Source: Faucicola sp041855445 (lineage in GTDB: Bacteria; Pseudomonadota; Gammaproteobacteria; Pseudomonadales; Moraxellaceae). Taken from it: a stretch of 64,000 nt of DNA. The stretch's first letter is position 1, and every line of letters starts with the position of its first letter. The position numbers and the translations under genes were made by a program. This document shows positions 52,522 to 62,002 of this stretch, in pieces. The stretch covers positions 62,001-126,000 of the forward strand of contig JBHAEG010000007.1 of NCBI GenBank assembly GCA_041855445.1, given 5' to 3'. Under the pieces are notes generated by a model. It did no database searches and was not told the origin of the DNA. It worked only from the letters and a program-made list of their open reading frames with translations.

Positions 52522-53703
52522 ATGAGTTTTTCATCACCACTGGTTATCAAATTACATCGTTCTATGGGTTCGGCTCTATTTGGCATGACTCTTTTGGCGT
52601 GTGCAGTTTCTAGCCATGCTAATATTGAACAGCCCCAACTTGATAATAATTCATATGTTTTGATGGACTATAATACAGGTACGATTTTAGCACAAAAAAA
52701 TGCAAATCAGCCTTACCCACCTGCATCTTTGACAAAAATGATGACCAGCTACATCATTGAACAGCGTTTAATTGCAGGTAGTTTAAAGGAAAATGAACCT
52801 GTATTGATGTCAGAAAATGCTTGGTGTCGAGGCAGTAGCGTTGAGTCGTGTATGTATGTACCACTCAATAAAACTGCTCCTGTGATTGATATGCTTCGTG
52901 GGATTATCATTCAGTCAGGTAATGACGCATCAAAAGCCATGGCAGAACATATTGCAGGTAGTGAAACTACTTTTGCCACATTAATGAATGAAGAGGCAAA
53001 AAAATTAGGTATGACTAATACCAATTTTGTGAATGCAACAGGTATGCCTGTGGCAGGTCATGAGTCTTCTGCCCTTGATATGGCAAAGCTTGCTCAAGCA
53101 ATTATTAAGCATGGCTCAAAATACTATCCAATTTATTCAGAAAAACAATTTACTTATAACAATATCACTCAAGGCAATCGTAATGCTCTTTTATTTACTG
53201 ACCCTACGGTTGATGGTTTAAAAACAGGTCATACCAGCGAAGCAGGTTATTGTCTAGTCGCCTCTAGTAAACGTGGTGATATGCGATTAATTTCTGTTGT
53301 TATGGGTACAAAAAGTATGCAAGCTCGTGCTGACCAGACCCGTGAATTGTTAAACTGGGGCTTTGGACATTTTTCAACAGCGGTTGTCGCTCCTGCCAAT
53401 CAAGAAATGCAAAAAGTGCCTGTAACTTTTGGTAAAGTAGATACAGTATCCACTGTTACCAAAGATAGTTTACAAGTGCTTGTACCTAAGGTGCAACAGC
53501 AAAAAATTCAAACAACAGTTGAAGTTCCTGCTGAAGTAAAAGCACCGATTAAAAAAGGACAAGAAGTAGGCAAGTTAGTCGCCATGTTAGATGGTAAACC
53601 TGTCGCATCTGTTGCGATTGTTGCCAATGAAGATGTTGAGGAAGCTGGGTTTTTTAGTCGCATGATACAACACATTGCCAATTTCTTTAAAAATCTTTTC
53701 TAA
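52522..53703 (+). CDS. dacC: D-alanyl-D-alanine carboxypeptidase (PBP5/6 family)
   Basis: Removes the terminal D-Ala from peptidoglycan stem peptides in the periplasm. The 393-residue precursor has a signal peptide ending near SHA-NI (residue 34) and the penicillin-binding motifs S69-x2-K72 (PASLTKM), S132-G-N134 and K234-T-G. A PBP5 C-terminal beta domain and a terminal amphipathic helix (FFSRMIQHIANFFKNLF) for membrane anchoring follow. The symbol dacC is a family-level choice; dacA is equally possible. Confidence 0.92.
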   Translation: MSFSSPLVIKLHRSMGSALFGMTLLACAVSSHANIEQPQLDNNSYVLMDYNTGTILAQKNANQPYPPASLTKMMTSYIIEQRLIAGSLKENEPVLMSENAWCRGSSVESCMYVPLNKTAPVIDMLRGIIIQSGNDASKAMAEHIAGSETTFATLMNEEAKKLGMTNTNFVNATGMPVAGHESSALDMAKLAQAIIKHGSKYYPIYSEKQFTYNNITQGNRNALLFTDPTVDGLKTGHTSEAGYCLVASSKRGDMRLISVVMGTKSMQARADQTRELLNWGFGHFSTAVVAPANQEMQKVPVTFGKVDTVSTVTKDSLQVLVPKVQQQKIQTTVEVPAEVKAPIKKGQEVGKLVAMLDGKPVASVAIVANEDVEEAGFFSRMIQHIANFFKNLF

Positions 53704-53716
53704 TTGGTAGTTAAAT

Positions 53717-53752
53717 AAAAACCCACAGAAGTTTTATCTTTTTGTGGGTTTT
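53717..53752. terminator. Bidirectional terminator between dacC and der
   Basis: The stem AAAACCCACA / TGTGGGTTTT (53717-53726, 53743-53752) has a 16-nt loop. A and T flanks suit termination of both convergent genes. Confidence 0.85.
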
Positions 53753-53760
53753 ATTTGTAT

Positions 53761-55161
53761 TTAGCGTTTATCTCGCTTTTTAAATTTTTGGATTTGACGG
53801 CGTTTACGCTCTTTTTGAGCATCAGTTTGTTTGTTTTTACGGTCTTTAAATGGATTATCGTTTTGTTTAAATTCAACTTTAATCGGTGTACCTTCTAGTT
53901 TAAACACTTTACGAAACTCATTTTCTAAATAACGGCGATAACTATGTGGAACATGGTTCGTTTGATTACCATGAATAACTATCACTGGTGGATTATGTCC
54001 ACCTAAATGAGCAAAACGCAATTTAATCCTTCTACCGCTTACCATTGGCGGTTGGTGAGCAGTGACAGCATCTTGTAAAATTTGAGTCAGACGATTGGTC
54101 GAAATATCAAACATTGCCGAGTCATAGGCACGATGAATTGATGGATATAAATTACCTACCCCCGTTCCATGTAAGGCAGAAATTAAATGTATTTTTACAT
54201 ACGGAATAAAATTAAAACGTCTATCTACTTCAATTTTTACGAGATTTTTTTGGTCACTATCTAAGCCGTCCCATTTGTTAATAGCAATCACGACCGCACG
54301 TCCTGCCTCTATCGCATACCCCAATAGGTGTAAATCTTGGTCAACGATACCTTCTTGGGCATCAATCACCATAACAACGACATGAGCATCTTTAATTGCC
54401 TGTAATGTTTTAACAACAGAAAATTTTTCTACTTTTTCATCAATCCGCCCCCGTCTTCTTACACCTGCGGTATCAATTAGCACATAATGACGATTTTCCC
54501 GTTCAAATGGAATGTAAATGCTATCCCGTGTTGTACCAGGCATATCAAACACAACTACTCGCTCTTCACCCAATAGACGATTAACTAAGGTTGATTTTCC
54601 CACATTTGGACGACCAATCACAGCTAAACGTAATCCTTCTGGAGCGGTTTCTTCTTGCTCAATACTGGGCATATTTTCGGTTAAATGTTCTAATAAATTA
54701 GTAACACCTCGTCCATGACTTGCCGCCACAGGATATGGCTCACCAAACCCTAATGCAAAAAATTCGGTAATGGCGGTTTCAGGCACACCATCAATTTTAT
54801 TAGCAACTAAAAATACTGGTTTTCCAAGAGTATGTAACAGTTTGGCAATAGTTTCATCTGCTCCTGTAATGCCTACTCGTGTATCAACCACGAACACGAT
54901 AATATCAGCTTCACCAATAGCCGTACGAGATTGTTCCGCCATGTAGTCATCAATACTACCAACGCCATCATCTGCTTCGCCAATACCACCTGTATCAATA
55001 ACAATAAATGCTTTGTCTTCAAATTTTGCATCACCATATTGACGGTCTCGAGTTAGCCCTGCCAAATCTGCGACAAGGGCTTGCCGACTTTTGGTAAATT
55101 GATTAAATAGCGTTGATTTGCCAACGTTTGGTCGTCCAATCAGGGCAACAACTGGTTTCAT
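53761..55161 (-). CDS. der: Ribosome-associated GTPase Der (EngA)
   Basis: Essential GTPase with two tandem G domains, needed for 50S ribosome maturation. In the 466-residue protein GRPNVGKST occurs at the start of each G domain (about 8-16 and 183-191). Each is followed by DTGG/DTAG and NKxD motifs. A KH-like domain and a strongly basic C-terminal tail end the protein. It is the last gene of the pilW-der block but is separated from bamB by a hairpin. Confidence 0.97.
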   Translation of the reverse strand: MKPVVALIGRPNVGKSTLFNQFTKSRQALVADLAGLTRDRQYGDAKFEDKAFIVIDTGGIGEADDGVGSIDDYMAEQSRTAIGEADIIVFVVDTRVGITGADETIAKLLHTLGKPVFLVANKIDGVPETAITEFFALGFGEPYPVAASHGRGVTNLLEHLTENMPSIEQEETAPEGLRLAVIGRPNVGKSTLVNRLLGEERVVVFDMPGTTRDSIYIPFERENRHYVLIDTAGVRRRGRIDEKVEKFSVVKTLQAIKDAHVVVMVIDAQEGIVDQDLHLLGYAIEAGRAVVIAINKWDGLDSDQKNLVKIEVDRRFNFIPYVKIHLISALHGTGVGNLYPSIHRAYDSAMFDISTNRLTQILQDAVTAHQPPMVSGRRIKLRFAHLGGHNPPVIVIHGNQTNHVPHSYRRYLENEFRKVFKLEGTPIKVEFKQNDNPFKDRKNKQTDAQKERKRRQIQKFKKRDKR

Positions 55162-55195
55162 ATGTGTAAAATCCTTAATTTTGTTTTAAAAACAT

Positions 55196-55228
55196 AAATA
55201 CCAATTATCAATTTGACAATTGGTATTT
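55196..55228 (-). terminator. Terminator-like hairpin after bamB
   Basis: The perfect 11-bp stem AAATACCAATT / AATTGGTATTT (55196-55206, 55218-55228) lies 35 bases after the bamB stop. The T tract on the minus strand is interrupted (TATGTTTTT), so partial read-through into der is likely. Confidence 0.65.
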
Positions 55229-55263
55229 ACAGTTAATTTAATAAATTTTTATAACAATTTATA

Positions 55264-56508
55264 TTATTTAACTTGCCAAATACTAAAATTACCTACATTA
55301 TTTTGAGCAATTACTTGTTCATTATTTTGGCTAAGTTTAACAATTTTACCTGTGGTATGCTTTCTATCTATTGGTTTACCTGTTTCTTTATTAAAAACAT
55401 GTAAATAGCCCATGGCATCGCCAACAATGAGATAATTATTAACAGCTATTGGATTACTTAATCCACGATACGATAGTGCATCTGTTTTCCAGTTGGCTTT
55501 ACCTGTAAATTTATCCAATGCAAATATTTCACCTGTTAATGTAGTAATGTAGATTTGTTGTTCATCAACGCCTACAGATGCCAAACCTGCATAATTTTCA
55601 AAAAAATTAATTTTACGGCCTGCAATCATGTCTATACCAACTAATTGTCCACTATAGGTGATGACATAAAGCATATTATTTTGTAAAACTGGCGTTGCGT
55701 CAATATCTGTTAAACGCTCTATTTCGCTTGCACCTTGGGCAGAGCTGATACGTCTTGTCCATGCTGGTAGACCATTTTCAGGATTTAACGCATGAATGCG
55801 TCCATCAGGTGTACTAATTAAGATAGTTTTATTATCTATCAAGATAGGAGAGGCACTACCCCGAATACTTAAGGTGGGTATTTGGGTTGAGTACTGCCAA
55901 ATAACTTTACCTGTTTGTAATGCAATGCCACTAACAACGCCATCATTACTTAGGCTAATGACTGTATTTTGATGAATTAAACTGGGAGCAAGTACAGTAC
56001 CCGTCAATTTTGTTTGCCAACGTTGTTTGCTAGACTTTCTATCTAAGGCAATTAAATTCGCTTGGGCATCAGCAACTATCAATATATCTGTTTGAGCAGA
56101 CACGCCAGAAGTCAATGTTTTCTTTAAATTTACTTGCCATTGTTGTTTGCCAGATTTGTCCATCGCAACAACGGCACCTGTCGGCGAGGCAAATACATAA
56201 CCTTGACTATCAATGGCTGTTTGAAAACTTGCTACATTTTGACTTTTAGCAGGGTTGTCATTTTTCTTACCAAATAGCTTAGAACTGTTTTTTTCTGTAG
56301 GTTGCCCTTTGATTTTTGTTTTTCCGCTGATATTGGTTTGAAACACTGGACTAAGAACCGACTGACTTTGTTCAATCGCTACTAAAGGAGCTGATTGACG
56401 TTGTGGTGCTTTAGAGCTTCGGCTACACGCAGTCAGACTGGTTGCCATAAGCACACAGACCGTCAATGCGGTAAGTTTTTGTATCGATGACATATGAATT
56501 TGACGCAT
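55264..56508 (-). CDS. bamB: Outer-membrane assembly lipoprotein BamB
   Basis: Beta-propeller lipoprotein of the BAM complex that inserts beta-barrel proteins. From ATG 56508 it has 414 residues with lipobox LTAC (C28), a Lys/Ser-rich linker and then PQQ-like propeller repeats. Examples are GYVFASPTGAVVAMDKSGKQQWQ and GEIFALDKFTGKANWKT. It lies 21 nt after yfgM, the usual order. The upstream in-frame TTG at 56523 is unlikely as a start. Confidence 0.93.
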   Translation of the reverse strand: MRQIHMSSIQKLTALTVCVLMATSLTACSRSSKAPQRQSAPLVAIEQSQSVLSPVFQTNISGKTKIKGQPTEKNSSKLFGKKNDNPAKSQNVASFQTAIDSQGYVFASPTGAVVAMDKSGKQQWQVNLKKTLTSGVSAQTDILIVADAQANLIALDRKSSKQRWQTKLTGTVLAPSLIHQNTVISLSNDGVVSGIALQTGKVIWQYSTQIPTLSIRGSASPILIDNKTILISTPDGRIHALNPENGLPAWTRRISSAQGASEIERLTDIDATPVLQNNMLYVITYSGQLVGIDMIAGRKINFFENYAGLASVGVDEQQIYITTLTGEIFALDKFTGKANWKTDALSYRGLSNPIAVNNYLIVGDAMGYLHVFNKETGKPIDRKHTTGKIVKLSQNNEQVIAQNNVGNFSIWQVK

Positions 56509-56529
56509 AAACTCTACTCTCAATTCGGC

Positions 56530-57393
56530 TTAGTTATTTTTGCTATCTTGTTCAGTGGCAACATCAGTTTTGTCGCTATTACTTGTTGGCATTTCTGCCT
56601 CATTTTGAATGACTTGAACAGCTGGCTTAGCATTTTCAACAATTAATCCACCATCTGTCGGCTGGGTAGGTGTTAAGCCTAGCGACTCCATTTTCATACG
56701 CAATAAGGCACGGTCTTCAGGAGAGCCTGCCTGCGTCTCATTACGTTTTTCAATGGCTTGCCAAGCTTTTTGATAATGTTCAATTGCCGTTTTTTTATCA
56801 TTTTTACTCATTGCAATGTCACCTAATAACTCTTGCTGACTTGCAATAAATGCTTCATGCAATGGCACATCTAAGATTTTTTTTGCTTCATCTGCTTGAC
56901 CATTTGCTACTAATGCCTGAGCATATCGCAATGTCGCCAATGTTTCTAAGCCAACATCATCAAGTTTAATCGCCGTTACTTTTTTTAACGTTTCTACTGC
57001 AGATTTAAAATCATTATTATCTGATTGTTGCTTTGCTTGAAGCATTAACGCTTGATAAGTATAAATCGTATCTGGGTGAACAGTCGCAAATCCTGCAACT
57101 TCTTTTTGTAATGTTGTAACAGCAGTTTCTAATTGTTTTGTTTGTTCAGCATTCAGATTGTTTTGATTAGACAATTGGTCGATGCTATTTTGCGTTGTTT
57201 GAATTTTTGCAAAACTATTTGCAGCTTCTGTGTCAATACGTCCGCCATTTTTTTGCCAATAATCCCAACCAAAATAACCTGCCAAAGCCAGCAAAATCAC
57301 CAGTACAATATTGCCTCCATGCTTTTTTAATGCCTGCATGGATTGTTGTTCGTCAGTCATGCCCGTATTGACAGGTTTTACATCTTTTACCAT
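56530..57393 (-). CDS. yfgM: YfgM-like ancillary SecYEG translocon subunit (TPR)
   Basis: Inner-membrane protein with one N-terminal helix (about 28-46, GNIVLVILLALAGYFGWDYW) and a periplasmic TPR domain. In E. coli it contacts SecYEG and periplasmic chaperones. The 287-residue reading starts at ATG 57393, with AAGG about 10 nt upstream. TPR-like repeats include RYAQALVANGQADEAKKIL and ELLGDIAMSKNDKKTAIEHYQKAWQ. A C-terminal Asn/Glu/Thr tail is variable. Confidence 0.87.
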   Translation of the reverse strand: MVKDVKPVNTGMTDEQQSMQALKKHGGNIVLVILLALAGYFGWDYWQKNGGRIDTEAANSFAKIQTTQNSIDQLSNQNNLNAEQTKQLETAVTTLQKEVAGFATVHPDTIYTYQALMLQAKQQSDNNDFKSAVETLKKVTAIKLDDVGLETLATLRYAQALVANGQADEAKKILDVPLHEAFIASQQELLGDIAMSKNDKKTAIEHYQKAWQAIEKRNETQAGSPEDRALLRMKMESLGLTPTQPTDGGLIVENAKPAVQVIQNEAEMPTSNSDKTDVATEQDSKNN

Positions 57394-57425
57394 TTGCAAG
57401 TTACCTTAAAATTCATTGTAGTTTA

Positions 57426-58676
57426 TCAAATAAACAGCCAATCTTGTTGATTATATACATTTTGTTCGCCAGTTTGCATATTTTTTACACTAATGGTTTG
57501 ATTAGCTATTTCATTGTGTGCCAAAATTACGGTAAATTTTGCCCCTGATTTATCTGCTTTTTTCATTTGAGCTTTTAAACTAGTCGCACTCGCCATTTTA
57601 ATGCGTAAATCCGAGCGTTGATGACGCATGGCATCAGCATAAGCTAACCCTTGTAAATAAACATCAGGGTGAGCAACTACAAACACATCACATGCTGTCA
57701 TTTCAACAAATGGATTAACTGCTTCTATCAATAACAGTAAACGTTCTAATCCCATTGCAAAGCCAACCGCAGGTTCAGATTTTTCTGAGCCTTTTAACTG
57801 CCCAACTAATCCATCATATCGCCCACCACCACAGACAGTCGCTTGTGAACCTAATTTATCCGTCACCCATTCAAAAACCGTTTTATTATAATAATCTAAA
57901 CCACGCACTAAGTTTGGATTAATTTCAAAGTTAATACCCAATGCTGTTAAATAATTTTTTACCATTTCAAAATGGGCTTTACTTTCTTCACCTAAAAAAT
58001 CTGTCAGCTTTGGTGCATCTTGTAAAATTTGTTGAGTTTTTTCCTCTTTACTATCTAAAATTCGTAATGGATTAGTTGTTAAACGGCGTTGACTATCTGC
58101 ATCAAGTTCAGATTTTTTATCAGTTAAATAATCAACTAAAGCCTGTCTATACGCTCGGCGTTCGTTTAACTCGCCCAAGCTATTGAGCTGTAAAGTTAAA
58201 ACATGGTCAATCCCTAACGCCTGCCACATCATCGCTGTCATGGCAATTAGCTCAGCATCAGCATCAGGTAACGCACTACCAAAACTTTCTACGCCCAATT
58301 GATGAAATTGACGGTAACGTCCTTTTTGTGGACGTTCATAGCGAAACATCGCCCCTATATACCAAAGCTTTGGCGTATCGCCTCGTAATAAATTATGTTC
58401 AATAACTGCTCGCACCGCTCCTGCCGTACCTTCTGGACGTAAGGTCAAAGGGGTTGGTGGTTCAGATTTATCTGTAAAACTATACATTTCTTTTTCGACA
58501 ATATCTGTTGCGTCACCAATTGCCCGAGCAAATAACTGGGTTTCTTCAACGATAGGTAAACGGATTTGCTCATAGCCGTAACGCTCTAAGACGTTTGTTA
58601 AAATACTTTCTAAACGTTGCCATTGTCGTGTTTGTGTTGGCAAAATGTCATTAAAACCTTTGATGGCTTTTATCAT
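57426..58676 (-). CDS. hisS: Histidyl-tRNA synthetase
   Basis: Class II synthetase charging tRNA-His in the cytoplasm. It has 416 residues. The N-terminus MIKAIKGFNDILP, motif 2 region FRYERPQKGRYRQFHQLGVE, the histidine-specific VRGLDYYNKTVFE, and motif 3 AVGFAMGLERLLLL are all present, with a C-terminal anticodon-binding domain. It lies between yfgM (32 nt) and ispG (33 nt). Confidence 0.97.
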   Translation of the reverse strand: MIKAIKGFNDILPTQTRQWQRLESILTNVLERYGYEQIRLPIVEETQLFARAIGDATDIVEKEMYSFTDKSEPPTPLTLRPEGTAGAVRAVIEHNLLRGDTPKLWYIGAMFRYERPQKGRYRQFHQLGVESFGSALPDADAELIAMTAMMWQALGIDHVLTLQLNSLGELNERRAYRQALVDYLTDKKSELDADSQRRLTTNPLRILDSKEEKTQQILQDAPKLTDFLGEESKAHFEMVKNYLTALGINFEINPNLVRGLDYYNKTVFEWVTDKLGSQATVCGGGRYDGLVGQLKGSEKSEPAVGFAMGLERLLLLIEAVNPFVEMTACDVFVVAHPDVYLQGLAYADAMRHQRSDLRIKMASATSLKAQMKKADKSGAKFTVILAHNEIANQTISVKNMQTGEQNVYNQQDWLFI

Positions 58677-58709
58677 ATTACACCTAAATACTTCAATCTT
58701 AATTTAAAA

Positions 58710-59828
58710 CTATGCTTTTACCCGTAAAATTTCATTATCTCGTTGGGCTTGTAACTGTTTGGCTTGTTCTCTTACCATTTTTTCAATTTCATCAACTAAA
58801 TGATTGGTATCTATCAGGTGACTTTTTGTACCATGTCGATACACTAATGAGTTTGGACTTGCACCTACCACGCCAATATCTGCTTCTTTGGCTTCACCTG
58901 GTCCATTAACTTTACAGCCAATGACCGAAACGTCCATCGGCTCTCGAATATCCTCTAGGCGAGCTTCTAACATATTCATCACTTTAATGACATCAAACTC
59001 TTGTCGAGAACAGCTTGGACAAGCAATAAAATTCACTCCATTTGAACGAATTCCTAAAGATTTTAAAATATCAAAGCCAATTTTTATTTCTTCTTCGGGC
59101 GGTGAGGCAAGCGAAATTCGCATAGTGTCACCAATTCCCTCTAATAATAATCCACCTAATGCAATCGCTGATTTCACAGTACCTGTACGATAAATACCAG
59201 CCTCAGTCACGCCAAGATGTAAAGGATTATCAATTTGAGCAGAAATGAGTCGATACGCATCTAACGTTAAAAATACATTGCTAGCTTTTACTGAAATTTT
59301 ATACTGGTCAAAATTTAGTTTTTCTAAAATATCAATATGGCGTAATGCTGATTCTAACATTGCTTCACCCGTAGGTTCACCATATTTTTTTTGAATGTCT
59401 TTTTCTAATGAACCTGCATTTACCCCTATACGAATTGGAATATTATGATGTCTGGCACAAGCAACCACTTCACGCACTTTTTTTTCGTTACCAATATTAC
59501 CTGGATTAATCCGTAAACAATCTGCCCCAGCCTCTGCAACTGCTAAGGCAATTTTATAATCAAAATGAATATCTGCCACCAAAGGAACAGATACTTGTTG
59601 TTTAATTTTAGCAAAAGCCGTCACACTCTCCATTGTTGGCGTAGAAACTCGCATAAAGTCTGCACCTGCATCAATACAACGTTGTATTTGTGCTACAGTC
59701 GCCTCCACGTCACAAGTATTAGTATTCGTCATACTTTGTATGCTAATGGGTGCATCACCACCCACTGCCACATTACCCACATAAATTTTTTTGGTTAAGC
59801 GACGTTTAATTGGATTATGTGCAGACAT
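58710..59828 (-). CDS. ispG: 4-hydroxy-3-methylbut-2-en-1-yl diphosphate synthase
   Basis: Penultimate enzyme of the MEP isoprenoid pathway (372 residues), converting MEcPP to HMBPP with a [4Fe-4S] cluster. The TIM-barrel part has PISIQSMTNT and ADIHFDYK. The cluster ligands are in FIACPSCSRQE (two Cys) and VIGCKVNGPGEA, with the acidic EADIGVVG segment. It supplies precursors used, among others, by IspB at 49023-50033. Confidence 0.97.
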   Translation of the reverse strand: MSAHNPIKRRLTKKIYVGNVAVGGDAPISIQSMTNTNTCDVEATVAQIQRCIDAGADFMRVSTPTMESVTAFAKIKQQVSVPLVADIHFDYKIALAVAEAGADCLRINPGNIGNEKKVREVVACARHHNIPIRIGVNAGSLEKDIQKKYGEPTGEAMLESALRHIDILEKLNFDQYKISVKASNVFLTLDAYRLISAQIDNPLHLGVTEAGIYRTGTVKSAIALGGLLLEGIGDTMRISLASPPEEEIKIGFDILKSLGIRSNGVNFIACPSCSRQEFDVIKVMNMLEARLEDIREPMDVSVIGCKVNGPGEAKEADIGVVGASPNSLVYRHGTKSHLIDTNHLVDEIEKMVREQAKQLQAQRDNEILRVKA

Positions 59829-59889
59829 GATATTTCCTAAATGCTAAAAATTTTCATAAGCATACATTATACAATGTTATCTATGATAA

Positions 59890-60879
59890 CTATGGATTTA
59901 ATGTAAAATTTGCTTGATTATTTTGAGCGTACTGACTTAATTTAATTGGTTGCTTATTTAAATCCAAACTGACATTATTTACTTTATCAATATTAATGTT
60001 AAATGGAGGCAATCCTTCCACAGTATAGCCACCACGTGTCTTTTCACCTTGTAAAACAACTTTACCTGTCGCATCAGTAATATTGACATTGGTATTATCT
60101 CTTATCCAAAGTTCCAATTTTGCTGGCTTTTGATTGGTTTGAGGTTGAGTTTGGCTAGGATTTGCCACAGGGGGTGCTGGCGTTTCAACAGCTGGTGTCG
60201 CTACAGGTGCCATCGAAGTGCTACCTGCATTTGTATTGGCAACAATAGGCGATACAGCAGGTGTTGTTTCTGTTGGTGGCGTAGGTGGTGCTGGATTAGC
60301 TTGGGCTGGTGGTGGAATAGCTACCCCAGTACTTGCCAATGAAGCACCCGCTACTTGGTCCTGTGGACTGACTTCAATTTGTGTAGCACTTTCTGTATCT
60401 TGGCTATCAGACTTAGCTTTATTGACTGTTTTAAATATCAAAATTCCTGCGACAACCGCAATAACCACACCTGCAATTAACCAAATATTAAATTTTAAAC
60501 CACCTTGACCATCTCGCTCTAATGTTCCCATAGGACGCATTGGAGAATGAATATCCTCAGCGGTTTTTGGTCGCATATGGTCAGGATAGCAGGCATCAAA
60601 GCTATTTGCCATTTGTGTACTATCTAGACCTAAATATTTTGCATAATTTACAGCAAAACCTCGAGCAAAAGTCACTTGAGGCAATGCTTCAAAGTCCTCT
60701 GCCTCTAATGCTTGTAGGTATCGCCTTAAAATAAACAGTTCTTTTGCAGCATCATCAAGACTTACACCTTTTTTTTCTCGGGCATTTTTTAAAGTCTGCC
60801 CAAAGGGTTGTAACGTCTCAGATTTATTAGAAGCTACTTTCTGACTGTTATTATCGGTTTTGTGACTATCTAATTCCAT
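59890..60879 (-). CDS. rodZ: Cytoskeletal membrane protein RodZ
   Basis: Bitopic protein that links MreB to the elongation machinery and helps keep cell shape. The 329-residue protein has a cytoplasmic helix-turn-helix domain (about 25-95, GVSLDDAAKELFILRRYLQALE) and one membrane helix (about 131-151). A Pro/Ala/Thr-rich periplasmic linker (about 180-255) leads to a C-terminal RodZ domain with ELWIRDNTNVNITDATGK. It overlaps pilW by 10 nt. Confidence 0.92.
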   Translation of the reverse strand: MELDSHKTDNNSQKVASNKSETLQPFGQTLKNAREKKGVSLDDAAKELFILRRYLQALEAEDFEALPQVTFARGFAVNYAKYLGLDSTQMANSFDACYPDHMRPKTAEDIHSPMRPMGTLERDGQGGLKFNIWLIAGVVIAVVAGILIFKTVNKAKSDSQDTESATQIEVSPQDQVAGASLASTGVAIPPPAQANPAPPTPPTETTPAVSPIVANTNAGSTSMAPVATPAVETPAPPVANPSQTQPQTNQKPAKLELWIRDNTNVNITDATGKVVLQGEKTRGGYTVEGLPPFNINIDKVNNVSLDLNKQPIKLSQYAQNNQANFTLNP

Positions 60880-61742
60880 GTTACCCCTGGATTACTTAAC
60901 CATGTCTTCATTTGTTTTGCCTCATCACTGGTTGGATAAAGGTCAAAAAGTTGTTGTGTCAAACGTTGTTGTTCTTTGTTGTTCTCGTAAGCTTTTGCCA
61001 AACGGATACCTTGTAGTAGCACACGAGAACCTAATTGATTATTACCCATTAATACGGTTAAATCACTATATAACATTTGAGCATCTTGATAATTTTTTTG
61101 TTTTAAAAAAATATCAACTAACTCAATTCTGGCAATAATACTTTGGCGATTGGTATCTAATGCCTTAATAAAAGACTGTGTCGCAAGTTCAGTTTTATTT
61201 AACTGTAAGGCAGTACGCCCTAAGTTTTCTAATGCCCCTGCTCGTCCTTCATATCCTAAGGCTGAACCTGCAATTTCAAATTGTTGTAAAGCCTCATTAT
61301 AACGTTTCATCTGCGATAAATACACGCCATAATTATTGCGTGCTTGAATAAACTGTGGGTCTAAACTAATCGCTTGCTTAAAATATCCCTCTGCCTTTTG
61401 TAAATTAATCGCACTACCTTCTTGTTGCAATAAAATCCCCATCATATCATAAGCAGGAGCATAGCGGTCATCAGACGCTAACGCCTGTTCTAATTGACGT
61501 TTTGCACTATCCAGCTGACGGTCTCGTATCATCTGGCTAGCAATAGCCGTGCGAATTTTGGCAATTTCTTTTGGATTATGTGGGATTTTTGTTAAATCTG
61601 CTGATGTTTTGGTACTGTATTGACTTTCTTGACTACTCACACAACCGACTAACATGGTACTCATCGCCACTAAACCCGCCATACCTAATATGACGAAACG
61701 CTGTTTTACTCTGTTATTTGTTACCATCATATGCTCACTCAT
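60870..61742 (-). CDS. pilW: Type IV pilus biogenesis/stability lipoprotein PilW (PilF)
   Basis: Outer-membrane pilotin that brings PilQ to the outer membrane and supports type IV pilus assembly. The 290-residue protein has lipobox LVGC (C34) and about six TPR repeats, including YAPAYDMMGILLQQEG and IQARNNYGVYLSQMKRYNEALQQFE. The ATG at 61742 opens MSEHMMV; ATGs at 61730 and 61727 are also possible. No other pilus genes are in the window, which is normal for this locus. Confidence 0.9.
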   Translation of the reverse strand: MSEHMMVTNNRVKQRFVILGMAGLVAMSTMLVGCVSSQESQYSTKTSADLTKIPHNPKEIAKIRTAIASQMIRDRQLDSAKRQLEQALASDDRYAPAYDMMGILLQQEGSAINLQKAEGYFKQAISLDPQFIQARNNYGVYLSQMKRYNEALQQFEIAGSALGYEGRAGALENLGRTALQLNKTELATQSFIKALDTNRQSIIARIELVDIFLKQKNYQDAQMLYSDLTVLMGNNQLGSRVLLQGIRLAKAYENNKEQQRLTQQLFDLYPTSDEAKQMKTWLSNPGVTWN

Positions 61743-62002
61743 CGTTATCTTGTTACCATGAATTAATAGGCATCAACATATTGTGCGTCTTTTGATGTGA
61801 GTAGCTTTTTGTTTAGTTTTTGTTACCACTGAAAACAGCTAATTCAATGCTAACAGATTTTTCATCATATATCTACTTTTAAAAAATTTATTTCAAGATG
61901 AAAAATAACTTATCAAACGCTTTTTAGCAGATTTTAGGAAATATTTAAAGCGTTGTAAATGAATTTATCATATAATTACGCCAAAATACCCCTTTATTTT
62001 AT

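Noticed and set aside
61917..61954. Inverted repeat AACGCTTT / AAAGCGTT after rlmN as terminator
   Set aside because: Stem of 8 bp with a 22-nt loop and no T tract on the minus strand; too weak to call.
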